From Deinococcus detaillensis (GTDB taxonomy: Bacteria > Deinococcota > Deinococci > Deinococcales > Deinococcaceae), in NCBI RefSeq assembly GCF_007280555.1, contig NZ_VKDB01000034.1:1-22552 (forward strand): a stretch of DNA of 22,552 nt, written 5' to 3'. The first letter of the stretch is position 1. Every line of letters begins with the position of its first letter. Shown in pieces: positions 6,232 through 13,316 of the stretch. The notes beneath the pieces are model-generated. The model was not told the origin of the DNA and did no database searches. It worked only from the letters and a program-made list of their open reading frames with translations. Position numbers and translations under genes: made by a program.

Positions 6232-9173
6232 AGGCAGGCGAAGTTCGGCTGATGAGCATGCTGGCGGGTGCAGACCAGCAGTTCGTGATCCCGCTCTATC
6301 AGCGCCGCTACTCTTGGAAGGATAAGCAGCGCTGGCAGCTCTGGCGCGACATCTTGCGGGCCGCAGCAGCTCCAGACAGCCGCCCTCACTTCACTGGACC
6401 AGTAGTCCAGACCAAGCCTGACACTGAGATGGGCGAGGGGCAGCTGCGAAGTTCACGCCTGATCGACGGGCAACAGCGCGTGACCACCGTGATCCTGCTT
6501 CTTGAGATGCTGGCAAAGCATCTGAAATCCAAGCCGCTGGACGCGCAGAAGCTGGGTTACACCGAAGATGACGTGCGCAACAAGTACCTGTTCAACCCTG
6601 CTCAGACCGGGAACGACCTGTACAAGCTCACGCTCAGCCACAGTGACCAAGCGACGCTGAAGCATGTGCTATCAGGCACCGAGAAGCCCGCGATGGTAGC
6701 GGAGGAGGTAATCCGGGGCGCTGAGTTCTTCCGGGAGCGCTTTGCAGAACCAGGAGTAGACGTGGCGGCGGTCTGGCGGGGACTCAACAGGTTGGAGGTC
6801 GTCCGGATCACCCTCACCGAGGGAATCGATGATCTCGGTTCCATCTTTGAGAGCCTGAACAGCACCGGCAAGGCGCTCACGCAAGCCGACCTGGTCCGGA
6901 ACAACGTCCTGATGGGACTGACCGAGTCTGAGCAGCGCGATCTGAGCCAGGACTTCTGGCAGAAGCTGGAACGCCGCTTCGCGCAGGTGGAAGAGGACGC
7001 CTTCGACCGCTTCCTGCGAGACTTCCTGACCCTGCGTACCCGGTCGTTGCCCAACGAGGGCGACGTGTACGCGGTGTTCAAGGAGTACCGGCAGGGTCAA
7101 CCGAAGGATCAGCATATCCGTGTGCTGGCCGCCGACCTCGAACGGCTCTCGCGTGCCTATGTGTTCATGCTGAACCCGGAGCTGTCGGAGAGTGTCGTCG
7201 AAACGCCTCTGGCGAAGAGTTCTGAAATTAAGCAGGCGCTTCTCGACCTTGCCGGCCTGCGCGTCCGGGTCGTCGCCCCGTTTGTTCTGGAACTGCTGGA
7301 GGACCGGGGCCGGGGCTTCCTGAAGTCCGACGCGGAACTTATTGCTGCGTTGCGGGTGGTCGAGTCCTTCCTGGTACGCCGCGCCGTCACCGGCGAGCGA
7401 TCCTCACCGCTCAACCGTCTGTTTGCCACCCTGGGAAGGGACTTGCGTAAGGAGAATGACTACGTCCGGTCACTCGAGGAGGCGTTGGTGCGCTTCCAGG
7501 ATGGAAACCACGACGGCTTTCCCAGTGATGAGGCGTTCTTGCAGCAACTTCAGGTGGTGCCGCTCTACAAGAAGGCGGTCTGTAAGGCCTTGCTGATGAG
7601 TCTGGAGCGGAGCCGCAACACTGAGGAGAAGTTTGGAGGTGTGCTGACCATCGAGCACATCCTGCCGCAGAACAGCAACCTCAGTGCTCCATGGCGGAAG
7701 GCGCTGGGCGAGGACGACTGGCGCGAGATCCAGACTCGGCTGGTTCACACTCTGGGGAACCTGACCCTGACGGCCTACAACAGCGAGCTCGGGGACCGCT
7801 CCTTCGAGGACAAAAAAACCCTGCCGATCAAGGCTGGAGATACCGAGGAGTCGGCGCAGCCGAAAGGCTACAAGTTCAGCCGATTGGTCCTCACGCACGA
7901 GCTGTGCGATAAGTCAGAGTGGAACGCAACTGAGATCGAAGCTCGGGGGCAACGTCTCGCCAAGGCAGCACTTACGCTCTTTCCGTTCCCGAAGTTTGAG
8001 GCAGCCGAGATGGCTCAGTTGCGCAAGGAAGGACGTGAGCGCGATAAAACGCCGACGGTTGAGCGACATCTGGAGAGCAGCAGCGTGACTTTGAAACAGC
8101 TGTTCAAGACAGTTCAGGACCAGCTTCTGGGTTTTGGAGTCGAGATGGACGTGTCCATCACCCAGGTGCCTCTCAAGGAATATGTGGCTTACAAGGCTGG
8201 AACGAACTTCTGCGATGTTCAGCCGCTGCCCGCCCATAACACTCTTAAGTGCTGGCTGCACCTTCCGCCTGAAAAGCTTGCGGAGCATGATCCCACAGGG
8301 CTCGGGCGCGACGTCTCAGGCAACGGGCGTCCCAGTTCGGGAAAGGTGGAGGTGGTGGTCGGAGAGTCCACCGACCTTGAAGCCTTCGGAGCGCTGGTAC
8401 GCCAGGCTCTGGAGCATCAACTGGCTCGTCAGAGCACTTCTGCCTCGGCTGGAACCTCTCAGGCGGTAGAGGGGGAGATCGGGGGCGAAAACATCCAAGC
8501 CTACATCGCGGCCCTGACCATGGAGAGGCAGCAGGCCATCGCGGCGCTGGAGCAGGCGCTCATCGGGCTGGACGCGCGGCTCGTGCCCAGCCCTACCCGT
8601 TACTACGTCGGCTATGGCCCGCGTCCCATGCTGATGTCGGGCAGCGTGCGCGAGGGGGCCTACCGACTGACTCTGAACCCTGTCGCGCCTGACGAATTGC
8701 CTGCTGATCTCAAAGCCGGCTGGACAGAGGGGTCGGGTGAAGTCATGACTTTCACCGTCCACGCGGCACAGGATGCCCAGGCGGCCCTTCCGCTCATCGG
8801 TGCTGTCCTGGCTCAGAGGGATCAGGGACAGCGGTACTTTGAACCTGAGGTTCGCAAGTTGCGCCAGCTCATCCGGCAGGAGGTACCTGTGCTGGGGCCA
8901 GAGTTGCGTGTCGAGGAACACTCGGGCCTAGACCGGATTTTCCTGGGGGACCAGGACTTTGCGCGGGTCTGGTACAACCGGGGCGACCTGAGTGTCGCTG
9001 TGCGGCGTGCCTACAGCGAGTTTCAAGACTTGCAGGGCTTCGGCAGGCAAAATGAGGGTGGCGCTCTGAGCGGATGGATGCCTGACAACTTCATCGTCAA
9101 ACTGACCTCCGCCGGGCAGGCTCCACAACTTCTGGCTGTCCTGCGTCAAGCCTGTAAAGCCGCCCGTGCATGA
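6228..9173 (+). CDS. GmrSD-like DUF262/DUF1524 nuclease with extra C-terminal domains
   Basis: A 981-residue protein. Residues about 10-100 hold the DUF262 (ParB-like, GmrS) core: IPLYQRRYSW (21-30), a HFTGPVV strand and the signature LIDGQQRVTT (78-87). A second conserved piece, SIFESLNSTGKALTQADLVR, is at 205-224. The DUF1524 (GmrD, His-Me nuclease) part has IEHILPQ (475-481), HTLGNLTLTAYNSEL (507-521) and the following F-x-x-K segment. Residues 620-730 (YVAYKAGTNF, DVSGNGRPSSGKVEVV) resemble DUF5655. The final 200 residues are not recognised. GmrSD enzymes cut DNA with modified cytosines; this one is fused and longer than usual. The GTG start overlaps the hsdM relic stop, so it was probably an accessory gene of a type I operon. 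Confidence 0.85.
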   Translation: MKAGEVRLMSMLAGADQQFVIPLYQRRYSWKDKQRWQLWRDILRAAAAPDSRPHFTGPVVQTKPDTEMGEGQLRSSRLIDGQQRVTTVILLLEMLAKHLKSKPLDAQKLGYTEDDVRNKYLFNPAQTGNDLYKLTLSHSDQATLKHVLSGTEKPAMVAEEVIRGAEFFRERFAEPGVDVAAVWRGLNRLEVVRITLTEGIDDLGSIFESLNSTGKALTQADLVRNNVLMGLTESEQRDLSQDFWQKLERRFAQVEEDAFDRFLRDFLTLRTRSLPNEGDVYAVFKEYRQGQPKDQHIRVLAADLERLSRAYVFMLNPELSESVVETPLAKSSEIKQALLDLAGLRVRVVAPFVLELLEDRGRGFLKSDAELIAALRVVESFLVRRAVTGERSSPLNRLFATLGRDLRKENDYVRSLEEALVRFQDGNHDGFPSDEAFLQQLQVVPLYKKAVCKALLMSLERSRNTEEKFGGVLTIEHILPQNSNLSAPWRKALGEDDWREIQTRLVHTLGNLTLTAYNSELGDRSFEDKKTLPIKAGDTEESAQPKGYKFSRLVLTHELCDKSEWNATEIEARGQRLAKAALTLFPFPKFEAAEMAQLRKEGRERDKTPTVERHLESSSVTLKQLFKTVQDQLLGFGVEMDVSITQVPLKEYVAYKAGTNFCDVQPLPAHNTLKCWLHLPPEKLAEHDPTGLGRDVSGNGRPSSGKVEVVVGESTDLEAFGALVRQALEHQLARQSTSASAGTSQAVEGEIGGENIQAYIAALTMERQQAIAALEQALIGLDARLVPSPTRYYVGYGPRPMLMSGSVREGAYRLTLNPVAPDELPADLKAGWTEGSGEVMTFTVHAAQDAQAALPLIGAVLAQRDQGQRYFEPEVRKLRQLIRQEVPVLGPELRVEEHSGLDRIFLGDQDFARVWYNRGDLSVAVRRAYSEFQDLQGFGRQNEGGALSGWMPDNFIVKLTSAGQAPQLLAVLRQACKAARA

Positions 9174-9317
9174 GTTCAGCGAGGCTCGCCTCGTCGAGAG
9201 ACCTGCCTTTCCATCCAGCAGGAGCTTGACTGGCAGAGTCTCGACGCGATCCACGAGGCGCTGAGCACGGCCGGCACGCTGGGTCGCAGGTCACGAGCCG
9301 TCCGAAGGGGAGCGTGA
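9166..9317 (+). pseudogene. hsdR: hsdR relic, N-terminal part, frameshifted
   Basis: From the GTG at 9166 the frame reads VHEFSEARLVERPA, the usual opening of type I restriction subunits (..FSEA.LVE.PA...L). The match then jumps to another frame near 9208, in a TTTCC context. It continues IQQELDWQSLDAIHEALS and TAGTLGRRSRA, which matches the next conserved part (L..LGW....GTLGR.S). The original frame stops at 9264 and the shifted frame at 9315-9317. All motor and nuclease motifs downstream are missing. The relic overlaps the end of the DUF262 gene by 8 bp, the spacing of an operon member. Confidence 0.7.
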
Positions 9318-9370
9318 TCGGCTTTCAGTCGGTGGCGCGCCGGCTACTCTACCGACTGAAAGCCGATCAC
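9314..9370. repeat. Perfect 20-bp inverted repeat at the hsdR deletion junction
   Basis: Arm 9314-9333 (GTGATCGGCTTTCAGTCGGT) is the exact reverse complement of 9351-9370, with a 17-nt spacer. The right arm encodes conserved hsdR sequence (RLKADH), so the left arm is best read as a fold-back copy made during the rearrangement. With no T-tract it is not a classical terminator, although the hairpin would be strong. Confidence 0.9.
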
Positions 9371-9526
9371 CTGGTGCTGGACTGGCGCAAGCAGCAGGTG
9401 CGCGCACGGGTGCGGCAGGCCATCCGCAAGGATCTCGATGAGTCGCCGGCGGTGTTCACCACGCCAGCATACGAGCAGTCAGTGACTGCTGTTTGCGCCC
9501 ACGTCTACGAGTCGTACCGGAGCTAA
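9314..9526 (+). pseudogene. hsdR: hsdR relic, C-terminal part
   Basis: This 70-codon frame has LKADHLVLDWRKQQVRARVR from about residue 15, then the Leu-Asp/Tyr-Glu-Gln/HVYESY pattern (AYEQSVTAVCAHVYESY). That is the C-terminal helical segment of type I restriction subunits. The head relic ends exactly where this frame opens, so an internal deletion of roughly 900 codons (judged from the family's usual length) joined the two ends. The first 20 bases of the frame are an inverted copy of 9351-9370. No nuclease or translocase activity can remain. Confidence 0.75.
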
Positions 9527-9528
9527 GG

Positions 9529-9569
9529 TGAGAGTGTGTACGACTGAAGTGCACTCTGCTGTACTCTCA
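9529..9569 (+). promoter_or_regulatory. Promoter with flanking heptamer inverted repeat
   Basis: TGAGAGT (9529-9535) and ACTCTCA (9563-9569) form an inverted repeat. The right copy overlaps a TACTCT -10-like box (9562-9567) that lies 5 nt before the ATG at 9573. This fits a near-leaderless promoter of Deinococcus type with a possible operator. Confidence 0.4.
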
Positions 9570-9572
9570 AGC

Positions 9573-10214
9573 ATGCCGCCTCTGAAAACCATACTAGGTA
9601 CTGGCGTGCGCAAAGCAGCCGCCCTCGCCGATGGGATCTTCACTACTCTCGCGGAGAAAAAGGCGCGGGCTATCGACAATCGCAAAGCAAGCACGACGAC
9701 ACCTGAGGCGGACACCTCTGCCACCCAAGCAAGCATCCCGCAGGCTCCAACCAACATCACACACAGCACATCGAGCGACCTCAAACCTCAAGTAGATACT
9801 GTCAAACGCTCCCGAGACAATCGAGGCGTTCATGTAAATGGCAACCGCCGCAGACCCGATTTCCTGGCGGCGCAAGTGAACTCTGATGATGGCCATGCAG
9901 ACACTCCACCCACCTACGGTGCCGGGGCAGATGATTACAACTCGTTGATCGACGAGCATAACCGTCGAGCTCGTGCAGAGATTGCGGCGCTCCAAAGCAT
10001 ACCCTCTACCTGTTCTCTCTCACCGCCTACAGAGGTTGACCTTCAACCGTCCTTCTGGCAGGTTATGAACCCAGGTAAAACGCCAGAAGACATGTACGAC
10101 ATGTACAGAGAGCAGGCAGAAGCGCGGCGGGCAGCACACTGGGAGGATCTGGAAAACAATCCAAAAAAGATGCTGAAGGAACTCAAGAAATGGGATCGAC
10201 ACCATCGAAAATAA
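9573..10214 (+). CDS. Hypothetical hydrophilic protein (213 aa)
   Basis: No family was recognised. The start is set at ATG 9573 because a TACTCT promoter box lies immediately upstream; an in-frame GTG at 9528 would place the promoter inside the gene. The N-terminus is basic and weakly hydrophobic (MPPLKTILGTGVRKAAALAD) but not a convincing signal peptide. Residues 40-140 are Thr/Ser/Asn/Asp-rich and look disordered. The C-terminal 60 residues (FWQVMNPGKTPEDMYDMYRE, then KKMLKELKKWDRHHRK) are charged and helical and probably form the folded part. It runs toward the par operon and has no operon partner. Codon use is less GC-biased than its neighbours, which hints at separate acquisition. Confidence 0.6.
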   Translation: MPPLKTILGTGVRKAAALADGIFTTLAEKKARAIDNRKASTTTPEADTSATQASIPQAPTNITHSTSSDLKPQVDTVKRSRDNRGVHVNGNRRRPDFLAAQVNSDDGHADTPPTYGAGADDYNSLIDEHNRRARAEIAALQSIPSTCSLSPPTEVDLQPSFWQVMNPGKTPEDMYDMYREQAEARRAAHWEDLENNPKKMLKELKKWDRHHRK

Positions 10215-10579
10215 AGTGTTCTCGTTGAGTCCATTAGCCCGGAAGGTTCTAGGCTGCCTTGACGCCAAGTGAGAGGAGATCATCACGTCTTTGGCCTGTC
10301 TGCTCAACTATCAAGATGCTCAAAATCTTTTCAGCGAAAAACTCGTTGGAGGCGCGGCGTTTCTCATCCTCTACGCTGAACAGCAGCGGGCATCCATCGG
10401 CTGTAAGACCACGGCTAAGTGCCCTCACGCTGACTGGCCAGGGCGGGCAGTTGCGCCTCGAACTGGGAACGGCTTTGATCTTGCCCACCGACGAGTGGAT
10501 CTGGCCCGATCCTGAAGCTCTGGCGTGGCACAGCGCTCACGTTTTCAGGCGCTGAATCCGAAGAGCTGACGTCGGCCGT
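10215..10579. other. Interval between the hypothetical gene and the par operon
   Basis: A 365-bp gap. It holds one possible minus-strand small gene (listed at 10249-10488) and no clear terminator with a T-tract. A weak AGCC/GGCT pair around 10236-10256 could serve as a modest hairpin between the convergent genes. I see no RNA gene or repeat. Confidence 0.35.
10249..10488 (-). CDS. Possible small hypothetical protein (79 aa)
   Basis: A GTG-started frame 91 bp downstream of the RHH gene in the same direction. The second half (LLFSVEDEKRRASNEFFAEK, then ILSILIVEQTGQRRDDLLSL) has coding-like composition with amphipathic helices. The first half is Pro/Arg-rich and may not be genuine. It would be a third gene of the par transcript if real. 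No family was recognised, and a longer plus-strand frame overlaps it without better support. Confidence 0.3.
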   Translation of the reverse strand: MGKIKAVPSSRRNCPPWPVSVRALSRGLTADGCPLLFSVEDEKRRASNEFFAEKILSILIVEQTGQRRDDLLSLGVKAA

Positions 10580-10882
10580 TCAGTCCTGCTCCAGCGCCTC
10601 CATAAACTTCCGCCAGACCGTCTCGTCCCGCAACAACCCGATGAGAACCGGCATGGCTGCCTGGGTAGTCAGATCCGGGTGGCGCTCCTGGGCACGAAAT
10701 AACTGTCCCTGAAACTCCCGGTGTACGGCCAGGGGCACCCGCGCACCCAGCATCTTGGTGCGTCCGTCCGTCGGCACAGGAGCCGCGAGAGCTTCGCGGC
10801 CATCTTCTGCGGCTGCCGGGACATCGGGCAACGTTTCCTGACGGCGTGTCTTGGCGGCGTTCTTGAGGTCCTTGAGGCTCAT
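10580..10882 (-). CDS. Small ParB-like / ribbon-helix-helix partition partner
   Basis: A 100-residue protein whose ATG overlaps the parA stop (ATGA), the standard layout of type Ib partition operons. The N-terminal 40 residues are flexible and charged. In ParG-like proteins this part stimulates the ParA ATPase. From about 43 the sequence KMLGARVPLAVHREFQGQLF has the ribbon and first helix of an RHH DNA-binding fold, and the helices LTTQAAMPVLIGLLRDE and VWRKFMEALEQ follow. It would dimerise, bind the centromere and repress the operon. The upstream inverted repeat (11543-11586) is its likely site. Sequence similarity to named families is only at fold level. Confidence 0.7.
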   Translation of the reverse strand: MSLKDLKNAAKTRRQETLPDVPAAAEDGREALAAPVPTDGRTKMLGARVPLAVHREFQGQLFRAQERHPDLTTQAAMPVLIGLLRDETVWRKFMEALEQD

Positions 10883-11502
10883 CGGCTCTGCTCCATCCGC
10901 TGAAATAACTCTTCAGTGACGGCAAGGTAGTCCTCCCAGCAACTGCGGGCGAGTTTGTTGGTCTTCACATCACGCACCAGCACGGACTGCTCGCTGGCGT
11001 CTTTGAAAGCGTCAGATACCCGGACAGTGGCGGCCATGACGGGAAGACCGAGTTCCTCAAGTACAGTGCGGGCCGTGTCCAAACGCTTGCCTGGCTTGGC
11101 CATAGTGAACAGCACGCCAAACGCCTGGTGCCCTAAGTCGCCCAAGGCTTCGGCGGTCTGGGCCATCGCGTCCAGGCTCATGTACTCCACGTTGGTCGGT
11201 AACAGCAGGAAATCGGAAGCCTCGGCCATCTCCTGCAGCTCGTCGTTCTCCAGACCGCCGCGTGAGTCGATGACCAGGGTGGTGAACTCGTCGGCGCGCT
11301 TGAAGACAGCGTCCTGGGTGCCCACGAAAAAAGGCAGCTTGCTGCCCCGGCTCCAGCTGGTGGCGCTGCGGGTTCGGTCACGGTCGACGACGGCCACACC
11401 CGCGCCGAGGCGCTCAGTGAGACAGCCAGCGATGTGGATGGCGGAGGTCGTCTTGCCAACGCCACCTTTCAACGAGGCCAGCGAGATCAGCAGTCTGCTC
11501 AT
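10879..11502 (-). CDS. parA: ParA-family partition ATPase
   Basis: A 207-residue ATPase that moves plasmid copies apart by cycling on and off the nucleoid. It has the deviant Walker A motif KGGVGKTT (12-19) with the signature Lys. The A' motif is AVVDRDRTRSATSW (37-50), where the usual DxDPQ is DRDRT. Walker B is TLVIDSRGG (75-83), and a C-terminal helical region follows. The short length and absence of an N-terminal HTH place it with type Ib ParA proteins, in which the small partner does the DNA binding. The gene is followed by that partner with a 4-bp overlap. A promoter and a 20-bp inverted repeat lie just upstream. Confidence 0.93.
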   Translation of the reverse strand: MSRLLISLASLKGGVGKTTSAIHIAGCLTERLGAGVAVVDRDRTRSATSWSRGSKLPFFVGTQDAVFKRADEFTTLVIDSRGGLENDELQEMAEASDFLLLPTNVEYMSLDAMAQTAEALGDLGHQAFGVLFTMAKPGKRLDTARTVLEELGLPVMAATVRVSDAFKDASEQSVLVRDVKTNKLARSCWEDYLAVTEELFQRMEQSR

Positions 11503-11510
11503 ATCTGGTT

Positions 11511-11540
11511 AGTGTATCCGTCGGTTGGTATACAGATCAA
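11511..11540 (-). promoter_or_regulatory. parA promoter
   Basis: On the minus strand, TTGATC (complement of 11535-11540), an 18-nt spacer and TACACT (complement of 11511-11516) form a good sigma-70-type promoter. The -10 box is 8 nt before the parA ATG, so the message would be nearly leaderless. Two GTTAGT/GTTGGT-like motifs within it resemble the arms of the adjacent inverted repeat. Confidence 0.6.
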
Positions 11541-11542
11541 CT

Positions 11543-11586
11543 TGTGTACTGACTAACTTGTATGTGTACAAGTTAGTCAGTACACA
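11543..11586. repeat. Perfect 20-bp inverted repeat, candidate centromere/operator of the par operon
   Basis: Arm 11543-11562 (TGTGTACTGACTAACTTGTA) and arm 11567-11586 are exact complements around a 4-nt spacer. The repeat abuts the -35 box of parA. Position and symmetry fit a binding site for a dimeric RHH partner acting as both centromere and operator. No T-tract follows, so a terminator is unlikely. Confidence 0.7.
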
Positions 11587-11727
11587 TACAACCTTCGAGC
11601 TACTCAATCAGGCGACGCCGGCTAAACCGCACCGTTACGTGCGGCTGGCGACATGGCAGGAGAGGAAGGTGATGCTTACGCGGGGGCCGGGCGTATCTAG
11701 GGAAACCCGTTACCACGCACTACGGAG

Positions 11728-11769
11728 ATGAATGGGATGGAAGAGAAGCTTCTCTTCCATCCCATTCAT
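11728..11769. terminator. 42-bp perfect palindrome after the 418-aa gene
   Basis: Arms 11728-11748 and 11749-11769 are exact reverse complements with no spacer, centred on AAGCTT. It begins 4 nt beyond the stop of the minus-strand gene at 11773, the place of a transcription terminator. There is no run of T on either side, so intrinsic termination is uncertain. It may instead act as an mRNA-end-stabilising hairpin or be a protein site. Confidence 0.55.
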
Positions 11770-11772
11770 TGC

Positions 11773-13029
11773 TTACCTCCAGACTGGGAACTTCAGCAGT
11801 GCTTCCCGGCCGCCATGAGCCTTCCAGACTGAGAAGACCGGTTGCCATGGATCGGGCACCCAGTAAGCGATGAACCAGCAAGTAACAGTCTTGCGCTTCT
11901 CCGTTCTCGCCAAGCGCGCTCTACCGTGCTTATCTCGCCGTTTGTCGGGCTTGTCGGTACGGACTTCGCATAGCTGGTTGCGTCCGCTGGGGTAAAAACT
12001 GACCTCCTTGATGTGGTGCCGGAGCGACAGGAAGTCACGCGCTCTCCTGCCATCAGGATTGATGCGGTCGATGGCCGGGTGTTTGTACACCGGCACAACG
12101 CACGGAAGAGTCAAGCCACCCAGCAGATCTCCCTCGTCAAAGGGGTAACGGTCGTTGTCGAAGTGAACCATGTCGTACTGCGCTTGCAGATTCCCGCGAA
12201 GTTCCTCACCCTTGTAAACCTTGAGCTGATAGTGGGACTCAAGAGCCTCCAGATAAGCGGCTTCGGTGGGAAAATCCTTCGGATCAACTTCCGGTGTGTG
12301 GAGACTGGGCAGTTGAAACTTGACAAGTTCTTGAAGTGCTTCTTTCACCTGCTGGACCTGCCGGGGCGTCAGAGTTTCAGGACGATCAAGAGAAACACTG
12401 CTCAGGGCAGTGACCAGCTGCTGAACCTCCGTCCGGGCCGCTGGGTCTAAACGCAGGGCCTGAACTCTCGCCTGGTGACGCTCAGGATCATCCTGGGCGT
12501 CGCTCAGGTAAGCCAGAAAGTCCATGAGTTCGTGCAGGCGTTTCACTTGCCTATCTTCGAGGGCCTTCGTGTTGATGTCCTCACGGATAGCGGTGATCTC
12601 ATCCAGTATTCGGGATCCCTGTAGAACGCCTTCGAGGATGGTGCGCGCTTCGGTCAGGAGATGGTCCAAGGTCTCCAGACTGTTCTTGAAACTCGTAGGG
12701 ACGCCCTTAGAACGGCTAAGCATGTTGCGCACGCGCACTGCCAGACCTATCTGACCGTCCACGGCCTTGTCCATCCTGGTTGCCGTGATACCGGAAACCT
12801 GGTGAAGGCAGGTCAGCCCGGCGCGCACCTCGCCAGTGGCAGTGTCGAACCTCACTTGGCGCTCTGGCTGATGCGATCTGCCGCACAGGTCGCAGGCCAC
12901 ACGAGAGTCGAACAACGTGAAACTCGTCACTTGGCACATCTCGCCAAGGGTGACGGGGCCTTTGCTGCACTTGACCTGGAACGGCATATGAACTTGAGCC
13001 TGCTTGAGAGCTTGAGCAGTCAGTATCAT
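11773..13029 (-). CDS. Hypothetical protein with N-terminal zinc-ribbon-like motif (418 aa)
   Basis: The family is not recognised. Residues 43-80 contain CDLCGRSHQPERQVRF, then GLTCLHQVSG. Cys46, Cys49, Cys74 and His76 could bind zinc. Residues 85-240 are long charged helices with coiled-coil character. The C-terminal 170 residues are mixed alpha/beta with many aromatic residues (VSFYPSGRNQLCEVRTD, then TVTCWFIAYWVPDPWQPVFS). A zinc-binding head, helical middle and folded tail are compatible with a nucleic-acid-binding protein, possibly the replication initiator, given the adjacent par locus. Upstream, CCTCC on the plus strand (13034-13038) gives a GGAGG ribosome-binding site for the ATG. TATTAT (complement of 13091-13096) is a -10 candidate. 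A palindrome follows the stop. Confidence 0.65.
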   Translation of the reverse strand: MILTAQALKQAQVHMPFQVKCSKGPVTLGEMCQVTSFTLFDSRVACDLCGRSHQPERQVRFDTATGEVRAGLTCLHQVSGITATRMDKAVDGQIGLAVRVRNMLSRSKGVPTSFKNSLETLDHLLTEARTILEGVLQGSRILDEITAIREDINTKALEDRQVKRLHELMDFLAYLSDAQDDPERHQARVQALRLDPAARTEVQQLVTALSSVSLDRPETLTPRQVQQVKEALQELVKFQLPSLHTPEVDPKDFPTEAAYLEALESHYQLKVYKGEELRGNLQAQYDMVHFDNDRYPFDEGDLLGGLTLPCVVPVYKHPAIDRINPDGRRARDFLSLRHHIKEVSFYPSGRNQLCEVRTDKPDKRRDKHGRARLARTEKRKTVTCWFIAYWVPDPWQPVFSVWKAHGGREALLKFPVWR

Positions 13030-13267
13030 CCAACCTCCGAACTGCGCAACGCGTCTGGAGCCTCCAGAACAGGTACGTTACGCCGTTGACATAATACCAC
13101 AAGATGAGAGAATAGATGAGAAAGCTGCTCAAGTCTCTCAGAAACATCTTGTTTCCCTCCTGGTGCACTGCAACCTGACTTGCAAGTGTGAGCACGAAGC
13201 GCTGACACTCAGTCAACCGCTAAGTGAGGGCAAGATATTGGGCCTCAGTCACTCCGACTCGGCTGAC

Positions 13268-13303
13268 ATAAAGGTTCTCGAACGCCCGTTCGAGGATCTT
13301 TAT
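13268..13303. promoter_or_regulatory. Palindromic operator / recombination site before the serine recombinase
   Basis: A 36-nt imperfect palindrome is centred between 13285 and 13286. Its core, CTCGAACG (13277-13284) and CGTTCGAG (13287-13294), is perfect, and the outer parts pair except for two positions per arm. Its right edge overlaps a TATACT -10 box (13301-13306), 11 nt before the recombinase ATG. It fits either autorepression or a res-type crossover site, both usual for resolvases. Confidence 0.6.
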
Positions 13304-13316
13304 ACTTGGCCAGTTC

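Noticed and set aside
9314..9526. Independent small gene of 70 codons
   Set aside because: The sequence matches the C-terminal end of type I HsdR and abuts the HsdR head relic, so a deletion remnant explains it better.
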